From positions 1 to 64,000 of the forward strand of contig JAJDTX010000130.1 of NCBI GenBank assembly GCA_022826925.1: a stretch of 64,000 nucleotides of DNA, given 5' to 3'. A program made the translations under genes and the position numbers. Each line of letters opens with the position of its first letter. Position 1 is the stretch's first letter. The notes below the pieces were generated by a model, which did no database searches, had not been told where the DNA came from, and saw only the letters and a list, made by a program, of their open reading frames with translations. Below, one piece after another: positions 56,401 through 64,000 of this stretch. Origin of the DNA: Bryobacterales bacterium. GTDB lineage: Bacteria; Acidobacteriota; Terriglobia; Bryobacterales; UBA6623.

Positions 56401-57048
56401 GTGGAACTCGGAGCGAACAAGAGATCGCTGATCCAGCTGGGAGTGGCGCTGGCCGTGCTCGCAATCGTGGTGTACGTGCAGTTCTTCAGCGGGCCCGGCG
56501 GGGGACCGGCGCTGTTGCCGACCGCACAACGCCCAGCTGTATCCGCGGGCGGGGCAGCGAACCAGCCTCCGACCGTTGATCCGCAGTCCCCGAACGAGCC
56601 CGATTTCACCGCTGACGCGACGCTGCGCAAAGATCTGCTCGAGCGCGTCCGCGCTATCGAAACGCCGGTCGTGGACAGAGATATCTTCAACTTCGGCCGC
56701 CCGAAGCCGCGCGAGATCGCGGGGCCGACCAGAGAGGAAGCGCGGCTTGCCCAAGCCAAGCTGGAAGCGGCCGCGCGCAAGCCCGCTCCGAGGCCCGCGC
56801 GACCGGCCCCAAGGCCTGCCCCTAAGAAGGCGCGCCCGCCAGACTGGAAGTACTACGGGCTGGCCAGCTCGGCGCACTCGGAGGCCCGGCGAGCATTCTT
56901 GCTCGATGGCGACGAGATCCTCCTGGCGTCCGAAGGATCGCTCCTGCAGGGTCGCTACCGGATCACGGACATCGGGCTGCAGGCGGTCAGGCTCGAAGAC
57001 ACCCAAGAGAACCAGGAGTTCTCGATCCCGCTGGAGTTTCCGCAATGA
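56401..57048 (+). CDS. PilP/GspC-like periplasmic linker protein
   Basis: This 215-residue protein starts with GTG 9 bp after the PilO-like gene. It has one membrane helix (LIQLGVALAVLAIVVYVQFF), a Pro/Ala-rich linker (~105-130, KPAPRPARPAPRPAPKKARP) and a small beta-rich C-terminal domain (FLLDGDEILLASEGSLLQGR, YRITDIGLQAVRLED). This is how PilP and GspC link inner-membrane proteins to a secretin. No secretin is encoded in the window. It overlaps the next gene by 4 bp. Confidence 0.72.
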   Translation: MELGANKRSLIQLGVALAVLAIVVYVQFFSGPGGGPALLPTAQRPAVSAGGAANQPPTVDPQSPNEPDFTADATLRKDLLERVRAIETPVVDRDIFNFGRPKPREIAGPTREEARLAQAKLEAAARKPAPRPARPAPRPAPKKARPPDWKYYGLASSAHSEARRAFLLDGDEILLASEGSLLQGRYRITDIGLQAVRLEDTQENQEFSIPLEFPQ

Positions 57049-58253
57049 GGTCCGGGCAAGACGCCGCCAGGCGTGGCCAGGAGGGCTATGTCCTGCTGGC
57101 GCTGCTCGTGACTTCAGCCGTCTTGCTGATCGGCTTGGCCCTCTCGATCCCGCGGATGGCGCTGCAGTCGCAGCGCTTGAAGGATGCGCAGCTCATCGAG
57201 CGCGGCGAGCAGTACCGGCGCGCAATCCAGCTCTACCACCGCGATCACAACAAGTACCCCGAGGACCTCGACGATTTGGAAGACACGGATGGCGTGCGCT
57301 ACCTGCGCAGGCGAGCTCCGGATCCAATCGGAGAGACGGGGGAGTGGCGCTTGATCCACATGGGGGAGGACGGGCGCTTCGAGGACTCCCTGCTGTTCGA
57401 CACGGCCGAGGACAGGCGCCAGGGCGGCCTCGGCCAAGCGCCGGGCGCTCCCATGGGACAGGGGCTGACCGGCCTGTTCGGATCGCAGGCGGATCCCGGC
57501 GCTGGCAACATGCCGGGCACGCGGCCCGGCATGCCCAATGCGCAAGATCCATTTGCGCCAGAGGTGCCCGAACAGGTGGAACGCTTCCAGGCGGTGCGAG
57601 ACTCCGCGGCACCAGACCTAGCCGCTGCAACCCGTTACGGCCAAGGGTTCGGGTTCAACACCGCCGAGGGCGAACCCTCGCCAAGCCCCGACGAGCCGTC
57701 AGACCCCGGACAGCCTCCAGACTACAGTCGGATGCTGCCCAGCCAAGTGCCGATGGACGAGAACGAGCGCCGTTTCGCTCAGCAAGACCTGGGCGCTGCT
57801 GCGGGCGGAATCGCTCAGGGCCGCGGACCGGGCGTGCCGCCACGACCGGGGGCGCCCCGGCAGGGTCTCGGCGGCGCGTCTGGCCGAACGCCGGGCGGGC
57901 TTGCAGGGACGGCGTCGGGCTCGGGCGCGCCGGAGCTGATCAACCGCCTGCTGACCTCTCCACGACCCGGCGGAATCGCCGGCACGTCCGCTCCGGCCCA
58001 GGCCGCCGCCACTGTGCAAAGGTTCGAACGCGGGATCGCAGGCGTCGCCAGCAAGAGCGAAGCCACCGGCGTCAAGGTCTATAACGGCAAGAAAGCCTAC
58101 AACGAGTGGGAGTTCGTTTACGACTATCGAGAAGATCCTGGCGCCGCGGACCGCGCCCCGGCGAATGCCGGGTCCGGGCTACCGAACCAGCCCCGCAGCC
58201 AGCAGCCGCCACGACAGCCGGGCGCGGGTCGGCGCGGGCTGCCTGTGCGCTAG
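57045..58253 (+). CDS. Pseudopilin-like protein with Gly/Pro-rich tail
   Basis: This 402-residue protein starts in a 4-bp ATGA overlap with the PilP-like gene. Its N-terminus (RRGQEGYVLLALLVTSAVLL) resembles a prepilin: a short basic leader, Gly, Tyr at the cut site, then a hydrophobic helix. The usual Glu5 is absent (Ala in that place) and Thr/Phe features are weak. A GspG-like helical part (QLIERGEQYRRAIQLYHRDH, NKYPEDLDDLED) follows to ~90. Residues ~130-330 are low-complexity Gly/Pro/Ala/Gln, and a short ordered C-terminal segment (KKAYNEWEFVYDYREDPGA) closes it. Whether it is processed by a prepilin peptidase is uncertain. Confidence 0.75.
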   Translation: MRSGQDAARRGQEGYVLLALLVTSAVLLIGLALSIPRMALQSQRLKDAQLIERGEQYRRAIQLYHRDHNKYPEDLDDLEDTDGVRYLRRRAPDPIGETGEWRLIHMGEDGRFEDSLLFDTAEDRRQGGLGQAPGAPMGQGLTGLFGSQADPGAGNMPGTRPGMPNAQDPFAPEVPEQVERFQAVRDSAAPDLAAATRYGQGFGFNTAEGEPSPSPDEPSDPGQPPDYSRMLPSQVPMDENERRFAQQDLGAAAGGIAQGRGPGVPPRPGAPRQGLGGASGRTPGGLAGTASGSGAPELINRLLTSPRPGGIAGTSAPAQAAATVQRFERGIAGVASKSEATGVKVYNGKKAYNEWEFVYDYREDPGAADRAPANAGSGLPNQPRSQQPPRQPGAGRRGLPVR

Positions 58254-58256
58254 GGG

Positions 58257-58859
58257 CTACGCCGCCGAGCGGCGGTCGGCAACGGGCTCTGACAAGCCTA
58301 GTCCCGCGCAGATCGCTCCGAATACTTCCTCGATCGAGCGACTGGCGTCCACCTTCAACAGCAAGTCGCGCTCTTCGAAGAGCTTGAGCAGCGGCCGGGT
58401 CTTGAGGTGGTATTCGGACAGCCTGTGCTGGAGCGCCTCAGGGTTGTCGTCAGCGCGCTTCGTAAAGCCTCCGCCCTGGCCGGCCTGGGCGCGCTTCAGC
58501 ACGCGCTGGCTGACCGCAGCATCGGGCAGGTTCAAGTAAATCGCACGGTCGAGATTCCAGTTCTCGAACAGGTAGCTGGCTTGGGATGGAGTCCGCGGGA
58601 AGCCATCCAGGACGAACCCATGTCGCCAGTCGTGCAGCTCCAAGCGCTCGCGCACGACCTCTTCGACGATCTCGTCGGACACCAGTCGGCCTTGAGCCGT
58701 GATGCGCGTCACTTGCGAGCCGAGCTTGGTGTGGTTGTCCACGTGCCAGCGGAAGATCTCCCCGATCGAAATGTGCACGAACCCGAACGTCCGCGAGAGC
58801 AGGACGGACTGAGTACCCTTGCCAGCTCCCTGCGGGCCAATCATGATGTACTTGTTCAT
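58257..58859 (-). CDS. adk: Adenylate-kinase-family nucleotide kinase
   Basis: This 200-residue kinase has a P-loop (GPQGAGKGTQ), the RLVSDEIVEEVVRERL segment, GFVLDGFPRT and FTKRADDNPEALQHRLSEYH blocks of adenylate kinase. It transfers phosphate between ATP and AMP. Unusual points: the strand after the P-loop reads VHISIGEIFRW instead of HISTGDMLR, and the LID appears to be the short type without the zinc cysteines. A related nucleoside monophosphate specificity cannot be excluded. It faces the end of the pseudopilin gene, 3 bp away. Confidence 0.85.
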   Translation of the reverse strand: MNKYIMIGPQGAGKGTQSVLLSRTFGFVHISIGEIFRWHVDNHTKLGSQVTRITAQGRLVSDEIVEEVVRERLELHDWRHGFVLDGFPRTPSQASYLFENWNLDRAIYLNLPDAAVSQRVLKRAQAGQGGGFTKRADDNPEALQHRLSEYHLKTRPLLKLFEERDLLLKVDASRSIEEVFGAICAGLGLSEPVADRRSAA

Positions 58860-58969
58860 TTCTCGCTGAGATCGCCGCTCCGGCCAGCCAGTGCGGGGCG
58901 CGCTTGCGCCCTATCGCTATCGTAGTACTCTCTCAAACCAGTCGCCGCTGGCACCCGGCGGACTGCCCG

Positions 58970-59689
58970 ATGCACACACTGGAAGGCAAGGTCGTTGCCG
59001 TGACCGGCGCCGCGAAGCGGATCGGGCGCTGCATCGCGCTGCACCTCGCAAGCCGCGGCGCCAGGATCGCGGTCCACTACAACACGTCCAAGACTGATGC
59101 CCTCGCCACGGCGGCCGCCTGTGGCGGACGGGCCTTTCGGGCGGATCTGGCGAACGTTGCCGAGATCCGGCGCTTGTTCGGGGAGATCGAAACAGCGTTC
59201 GGGCGGCTGGACTGCTTGGTGAACAACGCGGCGGTCTTCCGTGCCATCGACCCGCTCGACGCCTCTGAACGCGACTGGGACGCTATTCATTCCGTCAATC
59301 TCAAGGCTACGTTCTTCTGCTGCCAGCAGGCGGCCAAGATCATGCTTCGCGGAGGCGGGGGAAGAATCGTCAACATTGCTTCGCTAGGCGGGTTGCGGCC
59401 GTGGGCCAAGCACGTGCCGTATTGCACCTCCAAGGCCGGTGTCGTGATGCTGACACACGGGTTGGCAAAGGCGCTCGCGCCGGATATCGCAGTCAACGGG
59501 ATCGCTCCGGGCGTCATCCACTTCGGAGATCAGATGCCCGACGAAATCGCCCGCCTCGTGCGCAACACCCCGATGGGGCGGCACGGCTCTGGCGAGGAAA
59601 TCGCCTCCGCCGTCGGCATGCTGCTCGAAGGGCCGGCGTTCGTGACGGGGCAAATCATCGCCGTCGACGGTGGCCTTTCGCTGAAGTAG
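58970..59689 (+). CDS. SDR oxidoreductase, pteridine-reductase-like
   Basis: This 239-residue short-chain dehydrogenase has TGAAKRIG at residues 12-19, which fits the TG-x3-R-x-G pattern of pteridine reductases and FolM, followed by the NNAAVF motif, Ser in VNIASLGG, and the catalytic Tyr-x3-Lys in YCTSKAG. PTR1/FolM enzymes reduce pterins with NADPH; FabG-like roles are the alternative. The ATG at 58970 is preferred to the upstream frame. It is convergent with kdsA. Confidence 0.88.
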   Translation: MHTLEGKVVAVTGAAKRIGRCIALHLASRGARIAVHYNTSKTDALATAAACGGRAFRADLANVAEIRRLFGEIETAFGRLDCLVNNAAVFRAIDPLDASERDWDAIHSVNLKATFFCCQQAAKIMLRGGGGRIVNIASLGGLRPWAKHVPYCTSKAGVVMLTHGLAKALAPDIAVNGIAPGVIHFGDQMPDEIARLVRNTPMGRHGSGEEIASAVGMLLEGPAFVTGQIIAVDGGLSLK

Positions 59690-59690
59690 C

Positions 59691-60530
59691 TCAGGTCTCC
59701 GCAGAGCCACGGCGCGAGTCGAAGCTGGACACCAGACGCCAGATCTTCGCCACCCGAGCCAACAACTCCGGCAGCAAGTCCAGCTGCAGCGCAGTGGCAC
59801 CGTCCGAGAGAGCCCGGCCGGGCTCCTCGTGGACTTCAAGGAACAGCCCGTCGAATCCGGCGGCCGCGCCCGCCCTAGCCAACAGTTCGATGAACTGGGG
59901 CTGTCCCCCACTCGTGCCGCCCGCCGCGCCCGGCTGCTGCAGGCTATGCGTGACGTCGAGCACGACAGGATAGCCCAGCGCGCTCATCTTGGCCGACGCC
60001 CGGAAGTCTACCACCAGGTCGCGGTAGCCGAAGCTGGTGCCGCGCTCAGTCAAGAGGATCCGGCGATTGCCGCAGGAGGCGACCTTGTCGGCGGCGTACT
60101 GCATGTCTTCGGGTGCCATGAACTGGCCCTTCTTGATGTTGACGACGCGACCGGTGCGCCCGGCCGCTACCAACAGGTCCGTCTGACGACACAGAAAGGC
60201 GGGAATCTGAAGGATGTCGCACACCTCGGCCACCGCTGCAGCCTGGCCGGGCTCGTGGATGTCGGTGAGCACGGGCAGGCCGGTCTCCTTGCGGACATCG
60301 CGCAAGACCTCGAGGCCTTGTTGCAGGCCAAGCCCGCGATATGACGACTGGCTGGTCCGGTTGGCTTTGTCGAAGGAAGCCTTGAATACCGCGCCCACTC
60401 CCGCCGAGTTGGCCGCTTCCGCCAATGCGCGACCGATCTGGAGGGCATGCTCGGAGGATTCGATGACGCAGGGGCCTCCGATCACGAACAGCCCGCGCTT
60501 GGCGAACAGGTGTGTGGTCCGATCATCCAT
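59691..60530 (-). CDS. kdsA: 3-deoxy-8-phosphooctulonate synthase
   Basis: This 279-residue enzyme condenses phosphoenolpyruvate with arabinose-5-phosphate for LPS core synthesis. FVIGGPCVIES, FKASFDKANRTS, LTDIHEP, NIKKGQFMAPEDM, LTERGTSFGY and LDVTHSLQQPG are all present. A Cys in GGPCVIES, with the His of DVTHS and Glu of FLEVHEEP, points to the metal-dependent class rather than the E. coli metal-free class. The ATG at 60530 is chosen over a TTG five codons upstream. Confidence 0.95.
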   Translation of the reverse strand: MDDRTTHLFAKRGLFVIGGPCVIESSEHALQIGRALAEAANSAGVGAVFKASFDKANRTSQSSYRGLGLQQGLEVLRDVRKETGLPVLTDIHEPGQAAAVAEVCDILQIPAFLCRQTDLLVAAGRTGRVVNIKKGQFMAPEDMQYAADKVASCGNRRILLTERGTSFGYRDLVVDFRASAKMSALGYPVVLDVTHSLQQPGAAGGTSGGQPQFIELLARAGAAAGFDGLFLEVHEEPGRALSDGATALQLDLLPELLARVAKIWRLVSSFDSRRGSAET

Positions 60531-60686
60531 CGCAACGCGCTGCAATCAGGGACCCGCAATCCGGTGCGGGCCCGCAATCTCCAGACTACATTGCATACAT
60601 CACGCCCGACGCTACCGGACACTATCGGGGTCGCACCTGACCCGCCTCCCTCAGGAGTGCGCTCTCGCGTCTGAGAGAATGAGCCA

Positions 60687-61874
60687 ATGGGGATCTTTGA
60701 CGAGGAGCCCTTCCATCGCATCGGCAAGCTCCCGAACTACGTCTTCGCGGAGATCAACACGATGCGCGCCAAGGCCCGTCGGGCTGGGCTCGACGTGATC
60801 GATCTGGGCATGGGCAATCCCGACGGCGCGACGCCCGACTTGGTCGTCGAAAAGCTCACCGAAGCAGCCCGTGACAAGCGCAACCACCGCTATTCGCTCT
60901 CGCGTGGCATCCCCCGCCTACGGGAGGAGATCTGCAAGCGCTACCAAGACAAGTTCGGAGTGGAATTGGATTCCGAGACGGAAGCGATCGCGACCATGGG
61001 GTCCAAGGACGCGCTCGCTCACCTCACGTTCGCCACGATCGGGCCGGGGGATGGGGTCGCCATGCCAGATCCGTCCTATCCCATCCACCAGTGGGGCGTG
61101 GTGATGGCCGATGGAGTGCAGATCGCGGTTCCGATGCCGTCTCCGGACGAATTCCTCGCGCGCATCGAGGACATCTTCAAGAAGCCGGGAGTCAAGCCGG
61201 CGATGATCCTGACATCGTTTCCGCACAACCCCACGACTCAGTGCGTGGAGCTGGATTTCTTTCGCCCGCTCGTAGACTTGGCCCATAGGCACGGCACCAT
61301 GCTCGTGCATGACTTCGCCTATGCCGACATCGTGTTCGACGGCTACCAAGCTCCGTCCATGATGCAAGTGCCGGGCGCGAAAGAGGTCGGCGTCGAAATC
61401 TTCTCGATGTCCAAGAGCTACAGCATGCCAGGCTGGCGCGTGGGCTTCTGCGTGGGCAATCCCAAGATGATCGACGCGCTAGCGCGCATCAAGAGCTATC
61501 TGGACTACGGAATGTTCCAGCCCATCCAGATCGCCGCCATCATCGCCCTCCGCCATTGCGAGTCAGCAACAGCGGAGAACGCTGCAATGTACAAGAGCCG
61601 CCGCGACGCGCTGATCGACGGCTTGGGCAGCGGCGGTTGGGAGATCGAGCCGCCGAAGGCGACGATGTTCGTTTGGGGCAAGATCCCGGAGCGCTATGCA
61701 TGGTCGGGATCGCTGGAGTTCTCCAAGCTGCTGCTGCACGAAGCACTGGTCGCCGTGTCGCCCGGAATCGGCTTCGGGCCGCGTGGCGACGACTCGGTCC
61801 GCTTCGCATTGGTGGAAAACGAGCAGCGCATCCGCCAAGCGACCCGCGGCATACGCAAGCTGCTGCGGGATTGA
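60687..61874 (+). CDS. PLP aminotransferase, AlaC/LL-DAP aminotransferase-like
   Basis: This 395-residue class I/II aminotransferase has IDLGMGNPDGATPD, YSLSRGIPRLREEI, DPSYPIHQWG, FPHNPTTQC, the PLP Lys in SMSKSYSMPGWRVGF and a C-terminal Arg in DDSVRFALVENEQR. The close match to AlaC/YfdZ (alanine transaminase, acting with pyruvate and glutamate) is my best recognition; LL-diaminopimelate aminotransferase is the nearest alternative. It is divergent from kdsA across ~155 bp. Confidence 0.88.
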   Translation: MGIFDEEPFHRIGKLPNYVFAEINTMRAKARRAGLDVIDLGMGNPDGATPDLVVEKLTEAARDKRNHRYSLSRGIPRLREEICKRYQDKFGVELDSETEAIATMGSKDALAHLTFATIGPGDGVAMPDPSYPIHQWGVVMADGVQIAVPMPSPDEFLARIEDIFKKPGVKPAMILTSFPHNPTTQCVELDFFRPLVDLAHRHGTMLVHDFAYADIVFDGYQAPSMMQVPGAKEVGVEIFSMSKSYSMPGWRVGFCVGNPKMIDALARIKSYLDYGMFQPIQIAAIIALRHCESATAENAAMYKSRRDALIDGLGSGGWEIEPPKATMFVWGKIPERYAWSGSLEFSKLLLHEALVAVSPGIGFGPRGDDSVRFALVENEQRIRQATRGIRKLLRD

Positions 61875-61968
61875 GCAGGACCGACCGGTATACTGAAACT
61901 AGCGTGGCCCGTACGTCGAAAGGGATCGGCCCGCGCCATACCTATCCGCTACTGCGCGCCCCGTGCCC

Positions 61969-62649
61969 ATGACCTCGAAATCTGCTCTTTCCGGCGTTTT
62001 GTTCGCCTTGGCCATCGCAAGCTCTGTCGCGACAGCGCAGCCGCTAAACAAGACCATCGAGGGCATCGAGCGCCGCTACAACAGCCTGAGCGGGCTGCAG
62101 ATGCAGTTCGAACAGTCGATGGAGTACTCAGGGCAACGGCGCATGGTCGAGACCGGCACGCTCTACCTCCAGCGCCCCGGCAAGATGCGCTGGGACTACA
62201 CCAAGCCAGAGGGCAAGGTCGCGGTCAGCGATGGCACGATGTTTCGGATGTACAACCCGCACTCCAACCAAGTGCGCCAGGTGGAGTTGGAGGCGATGAC
62301 CGATCTGCGCGCGCCGCTGTCGTTCCTGCTGGGCCGGATGCGCCTGCGCAGGATGTTCCGCAATCTGCGCATCGAGGAGGCGGGCGGACAATCAGTGCTG
62401 ATCGGCGAGGGGCGCAACGCGCGGGATTTCTATTCCCGCGTGGAGTTCGACTTCGATCCGGCCGCGTACTCAATCACAGGCATTCGCATCGTGGGACGGG
62501 ACGAGTCTGTCAACGTCTACCAGTTCTCCGACGAGCAGATGAATCCGGCCCTGAGCGAATCGATGTTCGAGTTCAAGGCCCCTGAAGGCGCCGAAGTGGT
62601 GCCGCTCACCCGGAACTTCAACGACGTTCCGCTAGAGCTGGGTCAATAG
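61969..62649 (+). CDS. lolA: Outer-membrane lipoprotein carrier LolA
   Basis: This 226-residue periplasmic chaperone moves lipoproteins from the inner to the outer membrane. It has a signal peptide (VLFALAIASSVATAQ), and family blocks RRYNSLSGLQMQFEQSM, GTLYLQRPGKMRWDYTKPEG and FLLGRMRLRRMF. The ATG at 61969 is taken over a GTG two codons earlier. Together with kdsA it shows that the organism has an LPS-type outer membrane. It is convergent with the cyclophilin gene. Confidence 0.92.
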   Translation: MTSKSALSGVLFALAIASSVATAQPLNKTIEGIERRYNSLSGLQMQFEQSMEYSGQRRMVETGTLYLQRPGKMRWDYTKPEGKVAVSDGTMFRMYNPHSNQVRQVELEAMTDLRAPLSFLLGRMRLRRMFRNLRIEEAGGQSVLIGEGRNARDFYSRVEFDFDPAAYSITGIRIVGRDESVNVYQFSDEQMNPALSESMFEFKAPEGAEVVPLTRNFNDVPLELGQ

Positions 62650-62673
62650 CGGCGTCGCCACCGGCCGCCGACT

Positions 62674-63237
62674 CTACTGCTCCACCCGGGCGCTGTCTAG
62701 GAAAACCGGCAGGATGGGCACGTCCTGCATGCGACCGCGCCGACTGGTCTGGACCCGCGAGATGCGGTCCACGACATCCATGCCCTCGATCACGCGGCCG
62801 AATACCGTGTAACCGAACTGCAGCGCACCCCGGTCCAGCGTGGTATTGGATTTTAGGTTGATGAAGAACTGGGAGGTCGCGGTGTCCTTGCCCATCTGGC
62901 GCGCCATGGCCACCGTACCGCGCTCGTTGCTTATGCCGTTCTTCGTCTCGATGCGTACCGGCTTGCGGGTAGGCTTGGGGACGAGTTCCGGAGTGAAGCC
63001 GCCGCCCTGGACGACAAAGCCTTCGATCACGCGGTGAAACACCGTGTCGTCATAGAAGCCAGAGTTGACGTAGGCGAGGAAGTTCGCAACGGTCTTGGGC
63101 GCTACCTCCGGGTACAGTTCTGCGCGCACGGTCCCCATGGAGGTCTCCAGAGCCACGACCGGACGCGGTTCCTCAGCCTGTGCAGACAGGAAGAGGACAA
63201 AGCACGCCGCGAAGGCGAGCGGGCCTTTCACAGGCAT
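62674..63237 (-). CDS. Exported cyclophilin-type peptidyl-prolyl isomerase
   Basis: This 187-residue cyclophilin has a signal peptide starting at the ATG at 63237 (GPLAFAACFVLFLSAQAEE) and the catalytic domain with FYDDTVFHRVIEGFVVQGGG, GTVAMARQMGKDTATSQFFI and FGRVIEGMDVV. It should speed proline isomerisation in periplasmic protein folding (PpiA type). Residues for catalysis (the Arg in FHRV, Gln in FVVQGG, Phe in QFFI) are present. Confidence 0.93.
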   Translation of the reverse strand: MPVKGPLAFAACFVLFLSAQAEEPRPVVALETSMGTVRAELYPEVAPKTVANFLAYVNSGFYDDTVFHRVIEGFVVQGGGFTPELVPKPTRKPVRIETKNGISNERGTVAMARQMGKDTATSQFFINLKSNTTLDRGALQFGYTVFGRVIEGMDVVDRISRVQTSRRGRMQDVPILPVFLDSARVEQ

Positions 63238-64000
63238 GGGTATGAGGATACAGAATCCGCCCATCCAACGCATGTCCGGACGGACCCCCGTAACGCTGGC
63301 GCCGAGGGGCGGGAGACGGACGGCGCGGTTCGGCCTCGAGGGGCCCGTAGCGCTCCTGTCGAGGATCGAGCGGTCCTACAGGGAGCGCTGAGGCCCGTGC
63401 CGAGACAGAGTCCGGGGCACTTGCGGGCCAGGCCACCAAGTCGCGGCACATGGGGAGCTCCTCGCGATGGCCCACGGCCGGCCCACTGTGCGAGTGCAGT
63501 ATACGGCTACCTCGTCCCATGGCAGTGATTTGACGGGAGCTACGCCTGGCGCTGCCAGGGTTGCTGCAAGGGTCGATTCGAGTTGGCCACCGTGGGCCGC
63601 GCAAGTCCGTCTGCAAGGTCTGCCAGAACAAGTGCTATAGGCTCCGCGGAGGCGATGCCGTAAAGGAACCGCAAGCAGATACAGCTGCGGTGCCGGAACT
63701 CCGATCCAGCGCCGTTGGAGCCAGCGCAACCAAGCCCCGGATTTCGCCCGTGAATCCTGTCCGATGAAGGCCGCTGTCGAGTGCTCTCCCATCCCCGAGC
63801 GCTGAGAGCCTGCCCGGGGGAGACCGGCCCGGAACTCACGATCTCGGCAACATCGGCTTCCGCCTGCTGAGGGCCGATTAGCCCCAGGCGCTGTTACCTT
63901 AGATTCCGCCGTCCAGCCGCCTTCCGCCGTACCAACTGCTTCACCCGTCGCCGCATCGGCAACTTGAGCAGGTAGTCCTAACGCCGCTTCTCCAAGGCTT
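63238..64000. other. Window-end region without confident gene
   Basis: No frame in these 763 bp has a family I recognise. A short, very basic minus-strand frame near 63894-63980 (KLPMRRRVKQLVRRKAAGRR) looks like the end of a protein but is preceded in frame by a TAG, so it is either non-coding or a broken tail running in from beyond the window. No tRNA or CRISPR repeat was seen. Confidence 0.5.

Noticed and set aside
60531-60545. TTG upstream start for kdsA
   Set aside because: Adds five residues outside the family with no ribosome binding site. The ATG at 60530 fits KDO8P synthase length.

Overview
This is high-GC, gene-dense DNA from a diderm bacterium. The gene content fits Acidobacteriota best: two very large Oar-type TonB-dependent receptors with carboxypeptidase-like N-terminal domains, a CRTAC1/ASPIC-UnbV protein next to a TPR protein, several arylsulfatases, START-like and small exported proteins of a kind common in that phylum, and KDO synthesis plus LolA (an outer membrane with LPS). 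The phylum is an inference from gene content; no rRNA or tRNA gene was recognised.

Layout. 1-821 holds a decayed 3' fragment of a CRTAC1-like gene, part of a 330-bp duplication whose other copy lies at 14757-15086. 822-4523 is a NarL-type histidine kinase and response regulator followed by a small exported helical protein. 4693-12487 is a tightly coupled operon for membrane-lipid modification: fatty-acid desaturase, COG2907 flavoprotein, DUF1365, CFA-synthase-like methyltransferase, DUF2878, DUF1295 and a second CFA-like methyltransferase. It ends with a MerR/B12-binding regulator that keeps the CarH/LitR cobalamin signature. 13121-14734 is a CPA2 cation/proton antiporter. 14862-21998 (minus) is an Oar receptor, a TPR protein and a CRTAC1 protein. 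22453-32510 holds a FecA-like receptor, three sulfatases (one with the catalytic Cys replaced by Arg), a FitAB-type toxin-antitoxin pair and a START-like exported protein.

32524-36858 carries aroA, a cell-wall amidase and mutY. 36855-37358 is the remnant of a class-B-type succinate dehydrogenase iron-sulfur gene. 37645-44560 (minus) is a TCA block: icd, mdh, a small exported protein, sdhC-sdhA-sdhB, then a paralogue of the small exported protein. 44774-48162 holds lepB, a mannose-1-phosphate guanylyltransferase, a DUF2064 glycosyltransferase and a LytTR response regulator. 48234-51341 is the second Oar receptor. 51394-58253 is a type II secretion/type IV pilus-like inner-membrane assembly (F, E, M, N, O, P-like and an odd pseudopilin) with no secretin in the window. 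58257-63237 is housekeeping: an adenylate-kinase-family enzyme, a pteridine-reductase-like SDR, kdsA, an AlaC-type aminotransferase, lolA and a cyclophilin.

The strongest candidate for an interesting system is the lipid operon with its putative light/B12-sensing regulator. Related clusters are known in Proteobacteria, so the novelty lies in this composition and host rather than in the parts. The Arg-for-Cys sulfatase, the gutted second SdhB, the paralogous exported proteins flanking sdh and the pseudopilin lacking Glu5 also deserve checking.
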